Assembly (NCBI GenBank): GCA_944390015.1 | Contig: CALXOL010000011.1 | Coordinates: 24,762-88,761, forward strand | Reading direction: 5' to 3' | Origin: an uncultured Spirochaetaceae bacterium | Lineage (GTDB): Bacteria; Spirochaetota; Spirochaetia; Sphaerochaetales; Sphaerochaetaceae | DNA length: 64,000 nt | In this document: positions 50,725 to 60,300 of the stretch, one piece after another | Position numbering within the stretch: position 1 is the stretch's first letter | Layout: every line of letters begins with the position of its first letter | Made by a program: the position numbers and the translations under genes | The notes under the pieces: generated by a model | Told to the model about the DNA's origin: nothing | Database searches by the model: none | What the model saw: the letters and a program-made list of their open reading frames with translations, nothing else

Positions 50725-51417
50725 ATGAGAATTATTGGATTTGAAAAACTTACACTCGTTGATTATCCTGCAAAGGTAGCATGCATCCTTTTCTGTGGCG
50801 GCTGTAACATGCGCTGTCCATATTGCCATAACGGGGAGCTGGTATTGCATCCTGATTACTTTCCTCCGTTTTCTGACGATGAGATATTCTCATATCTTAA
50901 GAAGAGGAAAGGAATACTTGACGCCGTCGTCATATCAGGAGGAGAGCCCACCCTGCAAGAGGGATTGGGAGAATACATGGCGAGGATAAAGGATGAGGGG
51001 CTTTTAGTGAAGCTCGATACCAACGGTACCAGGCCTGATGTGATACGCTCTTTAATAGATGACCACCTTGTCGATTACATTGCGATGGATGTAAAGAACA
51101 GTATCGATTCCTATGCCGCTACAGTAGGCATCAAGGGCTTTGATCCTACTTCTGTAATGGAGTCAATCACCCTTCTGAAGGAGGGCAGGGTCGATTATGA
51201 ATTCAGGACGACTGTCACAAAAGAGACTCATAAGCAAGAAAATTTCATCGCCCTAGCGTCTCTTTTGGAGGGTGCTAAGGCGTATTATCTGCAAAACTAT
51301 GTACCAAATGAAAATACGATAGAAAAAGGCAATACTCCTTTAAGTTATGATGAATTGCAGAATTATATAAGAATACTAAGAAAAACTATTGGAAATGTAA
51401 AAATTAGAAATATTTGA
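50725..51417 (+). CDS. nrdG: anaerobic ribonucleotide reductase activating protein
   Basis: 230 residues from the ATG at 50725; no clear ribosome site. It is a radical SAM activase: FCGGCNMRCPYCHNGEL contains the CxxxCxxC cluster motif near residue 26, with AVVISGGEPTLQEGL after it. The length exceeds the short NrdG of enterobacteria and matches the longer type found in anaerobes. It installs the glycyl radical on NrdD, encoded next. It lies 13 nt after the thioesterase. Confidence 0.9.
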   Translation: MRIIGFEKLTLVDYPAKVACILFCGGCNMRCPYCHNGELVLHPDYFPPFSDDEIFSYLKKRKGILDAVVISGGEPTLQEGLGEYMARIKDEGLLVKLDTNGTRPDVIRSLIDDHLVDYIAMDVKNSIDSYAATVGIKGFDPTSVMESITLLKEGRVDYEFRTTVTKETHKQENFIALASLLEGAKAYYLQNYVPNENTIEKGNTPLSYDELQNYIRILRKTIGNVKIRNI

Positions 51418-51419
51418 TA

Positions 51420-51466
51420 CCGCTATATATGGTGTTTTAAAAAAGATACTACACTTTATATTGAGT
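51420..51466. promoter_or_regulatory. two NrdR-like boxes upstream of nrdD
   Basis: Box 1 at 51420-51435, CCGCTATATATGGTGT, and box 2 at 51451-51466, ACACTTTATATTGAGT. Both agree well with the NrdR consensus ACACNATATNTNGTGT and start 31 bp apart, the three-helical-turn spacing typical of NrdR boxes. A promoter TTGCAT (51474) - 16 - TAGATT (51496) follows. NrdR with ATP/dATP would repress nrdD here. Confidence 0.65.
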
Positions 51467-51527
51467 TTTCTATTGCATACTTTAAATTTGCATGATAGAT
51501 TAATTATTACGCAGATTTGGAGGACTT

Positions 51528-53891
51528 ATGTACAGTGTATTGAAAAGAGACGGTGCAGTAGTAGATTTTGACATAAGGAAGATAAGCACCGCGATAAAGA
51601 AGGCATTTGATGCATCTAAGACAGAGTACAACGATGATATCATCGATTTCATAGCGCTGAAGGTCACGGCTGATTTTACAAAGAAGATAAAGGATGGAAA
51701 GATCGCCGTTGAGGATATTCAGGACTCTGTGGAGAGCGTGCTTTCCCAGGCCGGTTATACGGAAGTTGCGAAGAGCTACATCCTCTACCGTAAGCAGAGA
51801 GAGAAGATCCGCAATATGAAATCGACGATTCTCGATTACAAGAACGTCGTAGATAACTACTTGAAGCTCAATGACTGGAGAGTAAAAGAGAACTCAACGG
51901 TTACATACTCCGTAGGTGGTCTCATCCTCTCAAACAGTGGAGCTATTACCGCAAACTACTGGCTTAGTGAGATTTATGATGAGGAGATTGCAAATGCGCA
52001 CCGCTCATGCGACATGCATATCCATGACCTGTCGATGCTTACTGGCTACTGTGCGGGTTGGTCGATCAAGCAACTCATCCAGGAAGGGCTTGGCGGAATT
52101 CCAGGAAAGATCACATCCAGTCCCGCAAGCCATCTCTCAACGCTCTGCAACCAGATGGTCAACTTCCTTGGAATACTTCAGAACGAGTGGGCGGGCGCTC
52201 AGGCATTCAGCTCATTCGACACATACCTCGCTCCATTCGTAAAGAAGGATAAGCTCACATATAATGAGGTTAAGAAGAGCCTTGAGTCTTTCATATACGG
52301 TGTCAACACACCATCAAGATGGGGAACTCAGGCACCATTTTCAAATATCACGCTCGACTGGGTATGCCCGGATGACATGAAGAATGTTCCTGCGATAGTA
52401 GGCGGAAAGGAGCAGGATTTCACTTATGGTGACTGCCAGGGTGAGATGGACATGGTTAACAAGGCTTTTATCGAGATCATGATCGAGGGGGATGCGAATG
52501 GTAGAGGTTTCCAGTATCCTATTCCTACGTATTCAATTACGAAGGATTTTGACTGGTCTGAGACCGAGAACAACAAGCTCCTTTTCGAGATGACTGCAAA
52601 ATATGGAACCCCATATTTCTCAAATTACATCAACTCTGACATGAGTCCAAGTGATGTAAGGAGCATGTGCTGCCGCCTACGCCTTGATTTGAGGGAGCTG
52701 AGAAAGAAGACCGGAGGATACTTTGGATCCGGGGAGAGTACGGGAAGTATCGGAGTCGTTACGATCAACATGCCACGACTCGGATATCTTTCAAAGGATG
52801 AGAAGGATTTCTATGCCCGCCTAGACAGGATAATGGATATCGCGGCCCGTTCCCTCAAGAGGAAGAGGGAGGTTATCACGAGGCTTCTTGATGAGGGACT
52901 CTATCCTTATACGAAGAGATATCTCGGCACGTTTAATAACCACTTCTCCACAATAGGACTGGTTGGTATGAATGAGTGCTCGCTCAATGCCAAGTGGCTC
53001 AGATGTGACCTTACGGATAAGAGGAGCCAGGATTTCGCAGTGGATGTTCTCAACCATATGAGAAACAGGCTCTCTGATTACCAGGAGAAGTATGGAGATC
53101 TCTACAACCTTGAAGCTACTCCTGCTGAGAGTACGTCATACCGTTTTGCAAAGCATGATGTGGAGCAGTATCCTGACATCATCACAGCAAGCAAGAACGG
53201 AGATGCACCGTACTATACGAACTCCTCACACCTTCCTGTCGGATACACGGAGGACATCTTTACCGCCCTCGACGTGCAGGACCGCCTTCAGACGCTCTAT
53301 ACGTCCGGTACGGTGTTCCACGCATTCCTTGGGGAGAAGATGCCGGACTGGAAGTCCGCTGCCAACCTTGTAAGGAAGATTGCGGAGAACTATGAGCTTC
53401 CTTATTACACAATAAGTCCTACATATTCAGTATGTACGGATCATGGATATATAGCGGGAGAGGAGTATGCATGTCCTATCTGCGGTAAGCCGACGGAGGT
53501 CTATTCCAGAATCACGGGATACTACCGTCCTGTGCAGAACTGGAATACGGGAAAATCCGAGGAGTTCAAGGAGAGAAAGACATATAATATCGAGACAAGC
53601 ATCCTGACCCATGGTGCTCCAAAGCATGAGGAGCATAAAAAGGAGAGGACGATAGAGGTCACGGAGACTCTTCTATTTACTACCAAGACTTGTCCGAACT
53701 GCAAGGCTGCAAAGGCAAGCCTGGATAAGGCTGGAATAAACTACAAGGTCGTCGATGCCGAGGAGAATCCTGAACTTGCCATCAAGTACGGTATCATGCA
53801 GGCTCCGACCCTTGTCGTGAATGCCAACGGAGTGGATAACATTCTTGTAGGGCTCAGCAAGATCAGAGGTTATATCTCAGAAGCTGTTTAA
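51528..53891 (+). CDS. nrdD: anaerobic ribonucleoside-triphosphate reductase with C-terminal glutaredoxin-like domain
   Basis: A 787-residue class III reductase. An N-terminal ATP-cone (LKRDGAVVDFDIRKISTAIKKAF) senses ATP/dATP; the glycyl-radical barrel follows; the zinc site is C636-T-D-H639 with C649-P-I-C652; and the radical loop RITGYYRP has Gly664. After residue about 705 comes a 75-residue thioredoxin/glutaredoxin-like domain with TCPNC (C722, C725) and the cis-Pro loop MQAPTLVVN, absent from textbook NrdD. It converts NTPs to dNTPs without oxygen. GGAGG lies 7 nt upstream. NrdG is encoded just before. Confidence 0.92.
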   Translation: MYSVLKRDGAVVDFDIRKISTAIKKAFDASKTEYNDDIIDFIALKVTADFTKKIKDGKIAVEDIQDSVESVLSQAGYTEVAKSYILYRKQREKIRNMKSTILDYKNVVDNYLKLNDWRVKENSTVTYSVGGLILSNSGAITANYWLSEIYDEEIANAHRSCDMHIHDLSMLTGYCAGWSIKQLIQEGLGGIPGKITSSPASHLSTLCNQMVNFLGILQNEWAGAQAFSSFDTYLAPFVKKDKLTYNEVKKSLESFIYGVNTPSRWGTQAPFSNITLDWVCPDDMKNVPAIVGGKEQDFTYGDCQGEMDMVNKAFIEIMIEGDANGRGFQYPIPTYSITKDFDWSETENNKLLFEMTAKYGTPYFSNYINSDMSPSDVRSMCCRLRLDLRELRKKTGGYFGSGESTGSIGVVTINMPRLGYLSKDEKDFYARLDRIMDIAARSLKRKREVITRLLDEGLYPYTKRYLGTFNNHFSTIGLVGMNECSLNAKWLRCDLTDKRSQDFAVDVLNHMRNRLSDYQEKYGDLYNLEATPAESTSYRFAKHDVEQYPDIITASKNGDAPYYTNSSHLPVGYTEDIFTALDVQDRLQTLYTSGTVFHAFLGEKMPDWKSAANLVRKIAENYELPYYTISPTYSVCTDHGYIAGEEYACPICGKPTEVYSRITGYYRPVQNWNTGKSEEFKERKTYNIETSILTHGAPKHEEHKKERTIEVTETLLFTTKTCPNCKAAKASLDKAGINYKVVDAEENPELAIKYGIMQAPTLVVNANGVDNILVGLSKIRGYISEAV

Positions 53892-54108
53892 GTCGCATCC
53901 CGTGGAATTTCCACAATGTCATTAAGTTGGGACTGGCTTTATTGTCCCTGATGGTGGCTTGTTTGAAAACTCACGTTAAGTTAAGAACGACAGTTTTGAA
54001 CCAATTTCGATGCTGTAACAAAGGAGACCACAGATTCCCAGTTTTCATGGGCTGTGGTCTTTTTTCTGCTGTGTTATCTGATGTAATTTATGGATTAGTT
54101 GCATTTGC
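53892..54108. other. intergenic region after nrdD, probably edge of an old insertion sequence
   Basis: It contains a short palindrome GTGGAATTTCCAC close to the nrdD stop, then CAATGTCATTAAGTT (53914-53928) and GTTAAGTTAAGAACGACAG nearby, which resemble the ends of IS4-type elements. Since the relic transposase ends just to the right, this may be its outer end. A strong terminator lies at 54025-54066. Confidence 0.4.
54025..54066 (+). terminator. rho-independent terminator downstream of nrdD
   Basis: AGACCACAG ... CCCA, 7-nt loop, TGGG ... CTGTGGTCT then TTTTT: a two-part stem with T-run, about 135 nt after nrdD. Confidence 0.82.
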
Positions 54109-54184
54109 TCAATAAATCGGAGTATGGAGCTTTATCCCTTTATCGATATCGAACTCTTTAAAAGGAGCTTCAATAATCTCTTTT

Positions 54185-54192
54185 AAAAATTT
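54185..54192. repeat. target-site duplication, left copy
   Basis: AAAAATTT directly before the left inverted repeat of the ISL3 element; its identical partner is at 55615-55622. Confidence 0.92.
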
Positions 54193-55614
54193 GGTTCTTC
54201 ACGGAAAGATATGGGATGAAGAGCTAGATTGAAAAGAAGAGCATGTGCGTTCTAAAGTTTAGATACCACTCGAAAACTAAAGGACGGACACATGCTCTTA
54301 GAACAAAGTATAGCAAACTACCTATCTCTTCAACCCTATGAATACATCAACACAGAAACAGCAGAAGATGGAAAGCAGAGGCTTCTCCATCTGAAGAGCA
54401 CCAAAGAGACAGAGGATGTGCAATGTCCCTTCTGCAGCGGGCATGTGCACATCTGTGGCAACTACAGCATGAGACTCAGGGACATGCCTGTGTACCCGGG
54501 GACAAGGCAGGATGTGGAAGCAAATTACCACCGTTACCGCTGCCAGAAATGCTTGAGGACCTTCAGTGAAGAGATTCCTTTCAAATACCCTCAGACACGG
54601 ATAACTGAACGTGCAGCTTCATGGATAAGCTCCTTCTTACGCTTCAATATTCCCATAACCACAGTACAGAAGATTACAGGTGTTCATTGGGATACGGTCA
54701 AACATCTCCACAAAGAAGTAATGGCTGAAGCCATCGCTGAAAGGAAGAAGGAACTGGCGAAGAACGGATACAGGCCAAAGCACCTTGCCGTTGATGAGTT
54801 TGCAATCCATAAAGGGCATAAGTACGCAACCTGTGTGATGGACTTGGATGAAGGTGATGTCTTGTGGGTTGGAAAAGGCAGGACAAAGGCAGACTTTTCC
54901 AGGTTCTTCCAGGAAATTGACATGAATTACCTGTCTGAAGTTGAGGCTGTGGCAATGGACATGAATGCATCCTACAACCTCCTGGTTACTGAACACCTTC
55001 CCAAGGCAAAGATTGTCTACGACAGGTACCACATGCAGGCACAGTTCGCAAAGGATGTCCTCGGTGTCGTGAGGCTTGAGGAAGCCAGGAAGCATAGTGC
55101 TCAGGCCAGAAAGATGGATGAAGAAGGATTTTCCAAGGCCGAAGTGAAAGCTGAGAAGCGTCTGTACTCAGAGGTGAAAGGTGCAAGATGGATTCTGCTT
55201 GCAGGAAGAGACAGCCTGTCTGAAGAGAAGTCTGCGGCACTCATGAAGATTCTCGATGACCATGCTGATCTGTCGCTGTGCCATGCAATGAAAGAAGAGA
55301 TGTCCAGGCTGTTTGACCTGAGAGATGCGCTGGAAGCCAGAACTGGATGGAAGGCCTGGTTTGAAGGAGCCAAAGCAAGTGGAATACCTGCTCTGGTAAG
55401 ATTCGCAGAGTTGAAAGAGAAGAGGATTGACGGGCTTGTGGCCCATGCATCTCATCCCATATCTACAGGCAAGCTGGAAGGTTTCAACAACAGGATTAAA
55501 GTTGCCAAGAGAATTGGGTACGGATACCGGGATGAAGACTACTTCTTCTCTCTGATTCAGTACTTCTCCATCTCCTCAGTGAAATACAAATCCCCTAAGA
55601 AAACGTGAAGAGCC
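54193..55614 (+). mobile_element. intact ISL3-family insertion sequence (1422 bp)
   Basis: The left end GGTTCTTCACG and the inverted right end GGCTCTTCACG (10 of 11 match) bound the element. The eight bases AAAAATTT occur immediately outside both ends (54185-54192 and 55615-55622), the 8-bp target duplication expected for ISL3. One transposase gene fills it. It sits inside the IS4-type relic. Confidence 0.93.
54292..55608 (+). CDS. ISL3-family transposase
   Basis: A 438-residue DDE transposase. An N-terminal zinc-ribbon pair CPFC (45-48) and CQKC (84-87) is followed by an HTH region (ITTVQKITGVHWDTVKHLHKE) and the catalytic core: LAVDEFAIHKG (Asp168), AVAMDMNASYN (second Asp) and KLEGFNNRIK (Glu). 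The full length and uninterrupted frame indicate an active element. The start ATG lies 99 bp inside the left end and the stop is 6 bp from the right end, the tight packing normal for ISL3. Confidence 0.95.
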   Translation: MLLEQSIANYLSLQPYEYINTETAEDGKQRLLHLKSTKETEDVQCPFCSGHVHICGNYSMRLRDMPVYPGTRQDVEANYHRYRCQKCLRTFSEEIPFKYPQTRITERAASWISSFLRFNIPITTVQKITGVHWDTVKHLHKEVMAEAIAERKKELAKNGYRPKHLAVDEFAIHKGHKYATCVMDLDEGDVLWVGKGRTKADFSRFFQEIDMNYLSEVEAVAMDMNASYNLLVTEHLPKAKIVYDRYHMQAQFAKDVLGVVRLEEARKHSAQARKMDEEGFSKAEVKAEKRLYSEVKGARWILLAGRDSLSEEKSAALMKILDDHADLSLCHAMKEEMSRLFDLRDALEARTGWKAWFEGAKASGIPALVRFAELKEKRIDGLVAHASHPISTGKLEGFNNRIKVAKRIGYGYRDEDYFFSLIQYFSISSVKYKSPKKT

Positions 55615-55622
55615 AAAAATTT
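55615..55622. repeat. target-site duplication, right copy
   Basis: AAAAATTT directly after the right inverted repeat. Perfect identity to the left copy suggests a fairly recent insertion. Confidence 0.92.
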
Positions 55623-56475
55623 TGCATGAGCTCTAAATAGATAGTCGCAATTGCTATCTGTGATTGTTGCCAGTAAATCAAGTGAATTATATCCTCTATC
55701 TGCCAAGATGATATTGGAACATGAAGATTTGCATAGTCGTTTTATCATTATCCTAGCGGCTTCAATTTCGTGCATCTTTGGGCTTGGTTAAATTACAGCA
55801 TCAACATATGTCGTAGAGAGCATTAAGATGAAATTGGTTATAGCCTTTTCCAGAAGAACTGTACTCTGGGCCGAAATAGGTGTCAGAGTTCTTGTTGAGT
55901 GTAATATTGATATCGATCCATCAACGACTAAAAGGCGGTATCCTTCATAAAGATTAAGATCATTTATTGCAGTCTTTTCATTAAAGATATTGAACGCTTC
56001 CTCAAATGCTTCACGCTTGATCTTTCCCCTCTGCTGAACAAAAAGCAGACTTGATAATAAACATACTATCGTTAAAGTTATGGATATCACATAATTCTTT
56101 ATTGAGGAAGTTCCTTTCCATAATAGAGATTGTTTTCATCATCTCTGCAAATGGAAACTTTCTTTTTCTGCTAAAATCTTTTCCTGGGGGTATGGCAAAT
56201 TCATCGGATCTTTCTTCAAGCTCTTCGAATATGTGATTAAGTATGATCCTGAAACTATCCTCTAGTCCTGCCATTCAACGCCTTTATAGTGACTTGGTAT
56301 AATGAGTATTATTTTATCGACTTGTATTATTAGTATAAGTGTATGATAGCAAATCTTCAAGAAAATTAGCTTAGAATTATAAGATAGTTATTCAATTTAG
56401 TTAAAAAATGCATACAAAAAGAATTAATAAATTGAGTCTTTAAAATAGTCTTAATATAATAAGCTAATTTTAGTT

Positions 56476-56488
56476 ACATGATACATGT
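56476..56488. promoter_or_regulatory. palindrome upstream of the XRE pair
   Basis: ACATG-ATA-CATGT, perfectly symmetric, 31 bp before the first XRE gene and just ahead of a TATACT box (near 56494-56499). It is a plausible auto-operator for the XRE proteins. Confidence 0.5.
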
Positions 56489-56519
56489 TATCTGTTATAC
56501 TTCAGTCAGAGGATTATAT

Positions 56520-56762
56520 ATGAACACACCGAAGAACGGGAAATACGATAAACTGGCAAGTATCTTCTGGAGCAATGTCGATTATGTTCTTAAGGAACGC
56601 AATATGACATGGAGAGAACTTGCAAATAAGCTTGGAATCGATCCACGGACTCTGTCATCGAAAAAGACATCTAACAGCAATGTATCCATCGGTAGTGCCA
56701 AGGAAATGGCAGAAGCTATCGGTACAAGTGTAGATCGCCTTCTCTACGGACGGGCAGAATAA
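56520..56762 (+). CDS. small XRE-type regulator 1 of the defence-like island
   Basis: 80 residues from the ATG at 56520 (AGAGGATT upstream). It is nearly all a helix-turn-helix domain: NMTWRELANKLGIDPRTLSSKKT, then SIGSAKEMAEAIGTSVDRLLYG. The size and make-up recall controller proteins of restriction-modification systems, which delay nuclease expression. It is followed after 82 bp by a longer paralogue and then the helicase gene on the same strand. Confidence 0.8.
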   Translation: MNTPKNGKYDKLASIFWSNVDYVLKERNMTWRELANKLGIDPRTLSSKKTSNSNVSIGSAKEMAEAIGTSVDRLLYGRAE

Positions 56763-56844
56763 TTTGAACTTGATTCATCATATTCCCAGTACAATGACTC
56801 AATATTATATGTTACAATCTCATCGTGTCAGAGGAGTTGTCGCT

Positions 56845-57324
56845 ATGGTTTCTGAGAAATGGGAAATAGATGATATGGTAACTGAGCTATATGCTCGCAT
56901 CCATGAGATTATCAAGATTAGAGGTATTAAATGGGCAGATCTTGCAAGGCTTATAGGAATAAGTCCAAAGACTCTTTCTCCAATGAAATCTCAGAAAGTA
57001 AATCCTAGTTGGACTACGATAAGAAAAATTACAAACGCACTTGATGTTTTAATGGATGAACTGACATACAACAATTTCGGATCGCCTCATCTCTACGAGC
57101 TTTACTGGGCTATTCCAAGAGAGATAAGAGATATTGAATTACAGGATATGACATGCAATCAGATGGTCACGCTTGCTTATGTAACCGGTAACGAAAACCT
57201 CAAAGAAATTCGTCATCGTGATGACATCTGTAGAGATGAAATCCATGAAAAGTTAAGTGTTCTTAAAAAGAATACGAAAAGAAGGCAATCACAACATTTG
57301 GATAGCCGTAAAGATATAGAATAA
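56845..57324 (+). CDS. XRE-type regulator 2 of the defence-like island
   Basis: 159 residues from the ATG at 56845, with GAGGAG 8 nt upstream; the open frame extends back to 56764 without a ribosome site. Residues about 15-75 are an HTH (IKWADLARLIGISPKTLSPMKS ... IRKITNALDVLMDELTY) clearly related to regulator 1. The remaining 80 residues are charged and helical with no domain I recognise. The leaders of both genes share TGTTA...GTCAGAGGA, so promoter and gene were probably duplicated together. It is 18 bp upstream of the helicase gene. Confidence 0.8.
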   Translation: MVSEKWEIDDMVTELYARIHEIIKIRGIKWADLARLIGISPKTLSPMKSQKVNPSWTTIRKITNALDVLMDELTYNNFGSPHLYELYWAIPREIRDIELQDMTCNQMVTLAYVTGNENLKEIRHRDDICRDEIHEKLSVLKKNTKRRQSQHLDSRKDIE

Positions 57325-57342
57325 TAATTGGCAGGTTGATAA

Positions 57343-60300
57343 ATGGATTACCCACGTTTAATTGATAATATGAGAGTTTCTTTGGGAAACACTCTCTTAA
57401 AAATTGCCCCAGACTTTTCAGAACTTAGTATCGCAACTGGATACTGGGATCTTCCCGGAACAGCAGAAATTATAGATTCAATAAAGGATTACAAATCCAT
57501 ACGCCTTCTTATTGGTCAAGAGCCAATGTCTTTACGCTATCAGAAAAAGCTTTCATTAGATTTCTCAAAGCCTGATTCTCTTTTTCCTGGAGATGATATT
57601 AAGGCAGATTTGGTCGATAGCTATACTAAACATATTGAGTTGGACAAGCTGAAAGATACAGTTACAAAACTCTGTGACTTGATAAACTCCAAAAGGCTTG
57701 AAGTTCGAGTATATAGAAAAGCAACTTTACATGCCAAAGCATATATCTTTGGAGATTATACATCCAATTCATCAAAAGCAATTCTAGGTTCAAGCAACTT
57801 TACCAAAGCAGGCTTGTTTAATAATACAGAGTTAAATGCCTTTGAAAGTGATTATAGAGTTGTCAATTTCAAGCCAGTGTCAGACGATCAAGAAAATGGT
57901 TATTTGTCATGGTTTGATACTCTTTGGAATGATGAGGAATGTGTTGACTGGACAGGAGATTTCAGAGACACAATACAACATTCCCCTGTTGGAAACCTGA
58001 CATACGGTCCATACGATGCTTATATAAGGGCTCTTATGGAAATTTATCCAGAAGAGATTATTCCTCCTCAGATTTTGAATAAGGATACAGCGGATATTCT
58101 TTTCAGTTTCCAAAATCGCAACGCAGGAATATTAATCAACAAATTAAACAATAACGGAATCGCAATTCTTGCGGATTCAGTTGGCTTGGGAAAGACAATC
58201 ACTGCAGGTGCTGTAATAAAATTTTATATGGAGCAGAATTCCAAATGCAATATTTTAATTATTGCTCCTGCTGCTCTTAAACAGCAATGGAAGGATGACC
58301 TTGCAAATGTTCTGGATATATTTGAAGTCAATGGCGATTATCAGATTGTCTCTCAGCAGGATTCAAATGCAATAGATAAAATTAGAACTGATTATGAGCT
58401 TGCGAAGAGACGAAGCAGAAACCTGGATCTAATTGTAATCGATGAAGCGCATAACCTTAGAAGTAAAGCGGGTAGACATCATGATTCTGTTCTTGAACTT
58501 TTACAGCAGCATCCTGATGCCAAAGTACTATTACTTACAGCTACCCCGATAAATAATTCTCTTATGGACCTCGCAAATATCATCCAGCTCGCTTCCAGAG
58601 GGCGTCTTAGCTCTGTAAGTGTATCCTATCCAAGAGCGGATGGACAGATTGATGTAATAGATTTTTTTGATGCGTTAAAGAAGATTCAATCTGGGATCAA
58701 AAAAGCATCAAATAACAAAGAAAACATTGAAGGATTCCTTTTACCTTTTAAACCTACAATCCATGAGGGATTAAGGCATTATCTTGTCAGATCAACACGA
58801 CAAGGTGTCGAGGCGGAAGGTGGAATCATTGATAAAATTACAGGACAAAGAAGAACTTTCCCTAAGACAAATATTTCTGCTCTGACCTATGCTTATCCAC
58901 CTCAAGTTGAAAACGAGATTTATAACACTATGGGAGATTCTGTTAATACGATTTTTGAAGGAATTGATCCTAGATCTGTCAATTTGGAAGAGCTTTCAAC
59001 TAGAACACAGATGACAAGTCATCCTTTGGAGTTTTTAAAAGATATTGATAGCAGTATATATTTCTCAGCGAACAAGAAAAATCTTATTCAGAATATCCTT
59101 CAAGTTGTCTTCATGATGGGATTCACTCCTTACCGACCATTTATGTATCAGCATAAATATTGGAACAAATCTATTCAGGATTTACGGGAGTTAACTATTC
59201 CTGAAAATATCAAGATTCAATTATCGGTTCATAATATAATGCATATAACATGGCTTAAGCGGTTGGAATCATCCGCCTCTGCACTTTTATATTCAATAAG
59301 AAATTATGAAAAGAGACTCGATTTATTTGAGAAATATCTAAACAAGGGATATATCGTAAATATTTCCGATACAAGCCTGCTGGAATCTGACTATAACAAT
59401 GGTGAAGATATAGAGCAGGCATTTAATGACTACGATGAATATCTGAGAAAGAAAGAAGAGGTCATTGAAAATGGAGAAAACGCTGATGATTTAAAAAAAC
59501 AGGGAATTGAAAGAATAGTTGCTGATTCTCAAATCTATAATATTAAAGAAATGAGAAAGGATATTGAGCGAGAGAGAAACATTATCAAATTCCTAAAAGA
59601 CAATATTTCAAAAGTTATATCACCTGAAAACAATCCTAAGATCAAGGTTCTACATGATGAGATAAAAAAGATTCTTGATTCGGGCAAATATGGAAAGAAA
59701 GTTCTAGTATTCTCATTTTTTGCTGATACTATCAAATATATAGAGCAATATGGTTCTTCAATTTTCAGCGATATAGATAAAGATTTTGATAAGCATTCAG
59801 GCTTTATCTATGGACAAGGAATTGATTCGGAAAATATAGCAAAAAGATTTTCTCCAAATTCAAAGCACTATACGTTAAAAGATGGAGAGCAAGAGATAAA
59901 CTTCCTCTTCTCTACTGATGTGTTATCCGAAGGACAGAACCTTCAAGATGCAGGTTACTTGATAAACTTTGATCTTCATTGGAACCCTGTCCGAATGATA
60001 CAGAGGAACGGAAGAATCAATAGACTTGGTTCCCCTTATAACGAAGTTCAAATCTCAAATATGAGACCTACTGAAGATCTTGATCTGTATTTAGGTCTTG
60101 TAAATAGATTGGAAAGAAAAATAAATACCATCAAAAACACAGTTGGTTTGGATCAAGGGGTACTTTATACATCAGAAGTCAATCCAATTCAGTTTATTGA
60201 GAAATATTATACAGATGGAGAACTTCCTTCTGATGAAGATGAGTCTCTTTTATCAAATTCAGATAAGCATGTTATGGTACTGAGAAAGTTTCTAGCCGAA

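Larger units (their letters stand above)
54109..56274 (-). pseudogene. decayed IS4-type transposase, split by an ISL3 element
   Basis: The pieces on the minus strand add up to one transposase. MAGLEDSFRIILNHIF ... FSRKRKFPFAEMMKTISIMERNFLN starts at 56274; a frameshift follows near 56045; then FVQQRGKIKREAFEEAFN and LLVVDGS (first Asp); a further frameshift or deletion near 55790; then IILADRGYNSLDLLATI (second Asp) and YLFRAHAKF. Here the ISL3 element interrupts. Removing it and one 8-bp duplicate restores the frame exactly (AKFLKEIIEAPFKEF) up to a stop at 54109. The C-terminal third and catalytic Glu are missing. Dead before or after the second insertion. Confidence 0.82.

Noticed and set aside
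27434..53915. The same palindrome core TGGAATTTCCA before tRNA-His (about 27434-27446) and after nrdD (about 53904-53914)
   Set aside because: Two occurrences of an 11-bp palindrome with unrelated flanks and roles are likely coincidence; no third copy was noticed.
53927..54115. A 62-residue open frame after nrdD
   Set aside because: It crosses the nrdD-downstream terminator, has no ribosome site and no recognisable composition.
54637..55455. Several open frames antisense to the ISL3 transposase
   Set aside because: They overlap each other in different frames, have no ribosome sites and are fully explained by the transposase gene.
54240..55650. Alternative ISL3 ends GAGCATGTGC (left) and GAGCTCATGC (right)
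   Set aside because: Only 7 of 10 bases match and no target duplication flanks them, whereas the ends at 54193 and 55614 have AAAAATTT duplicates and restore a reading frame when excised.
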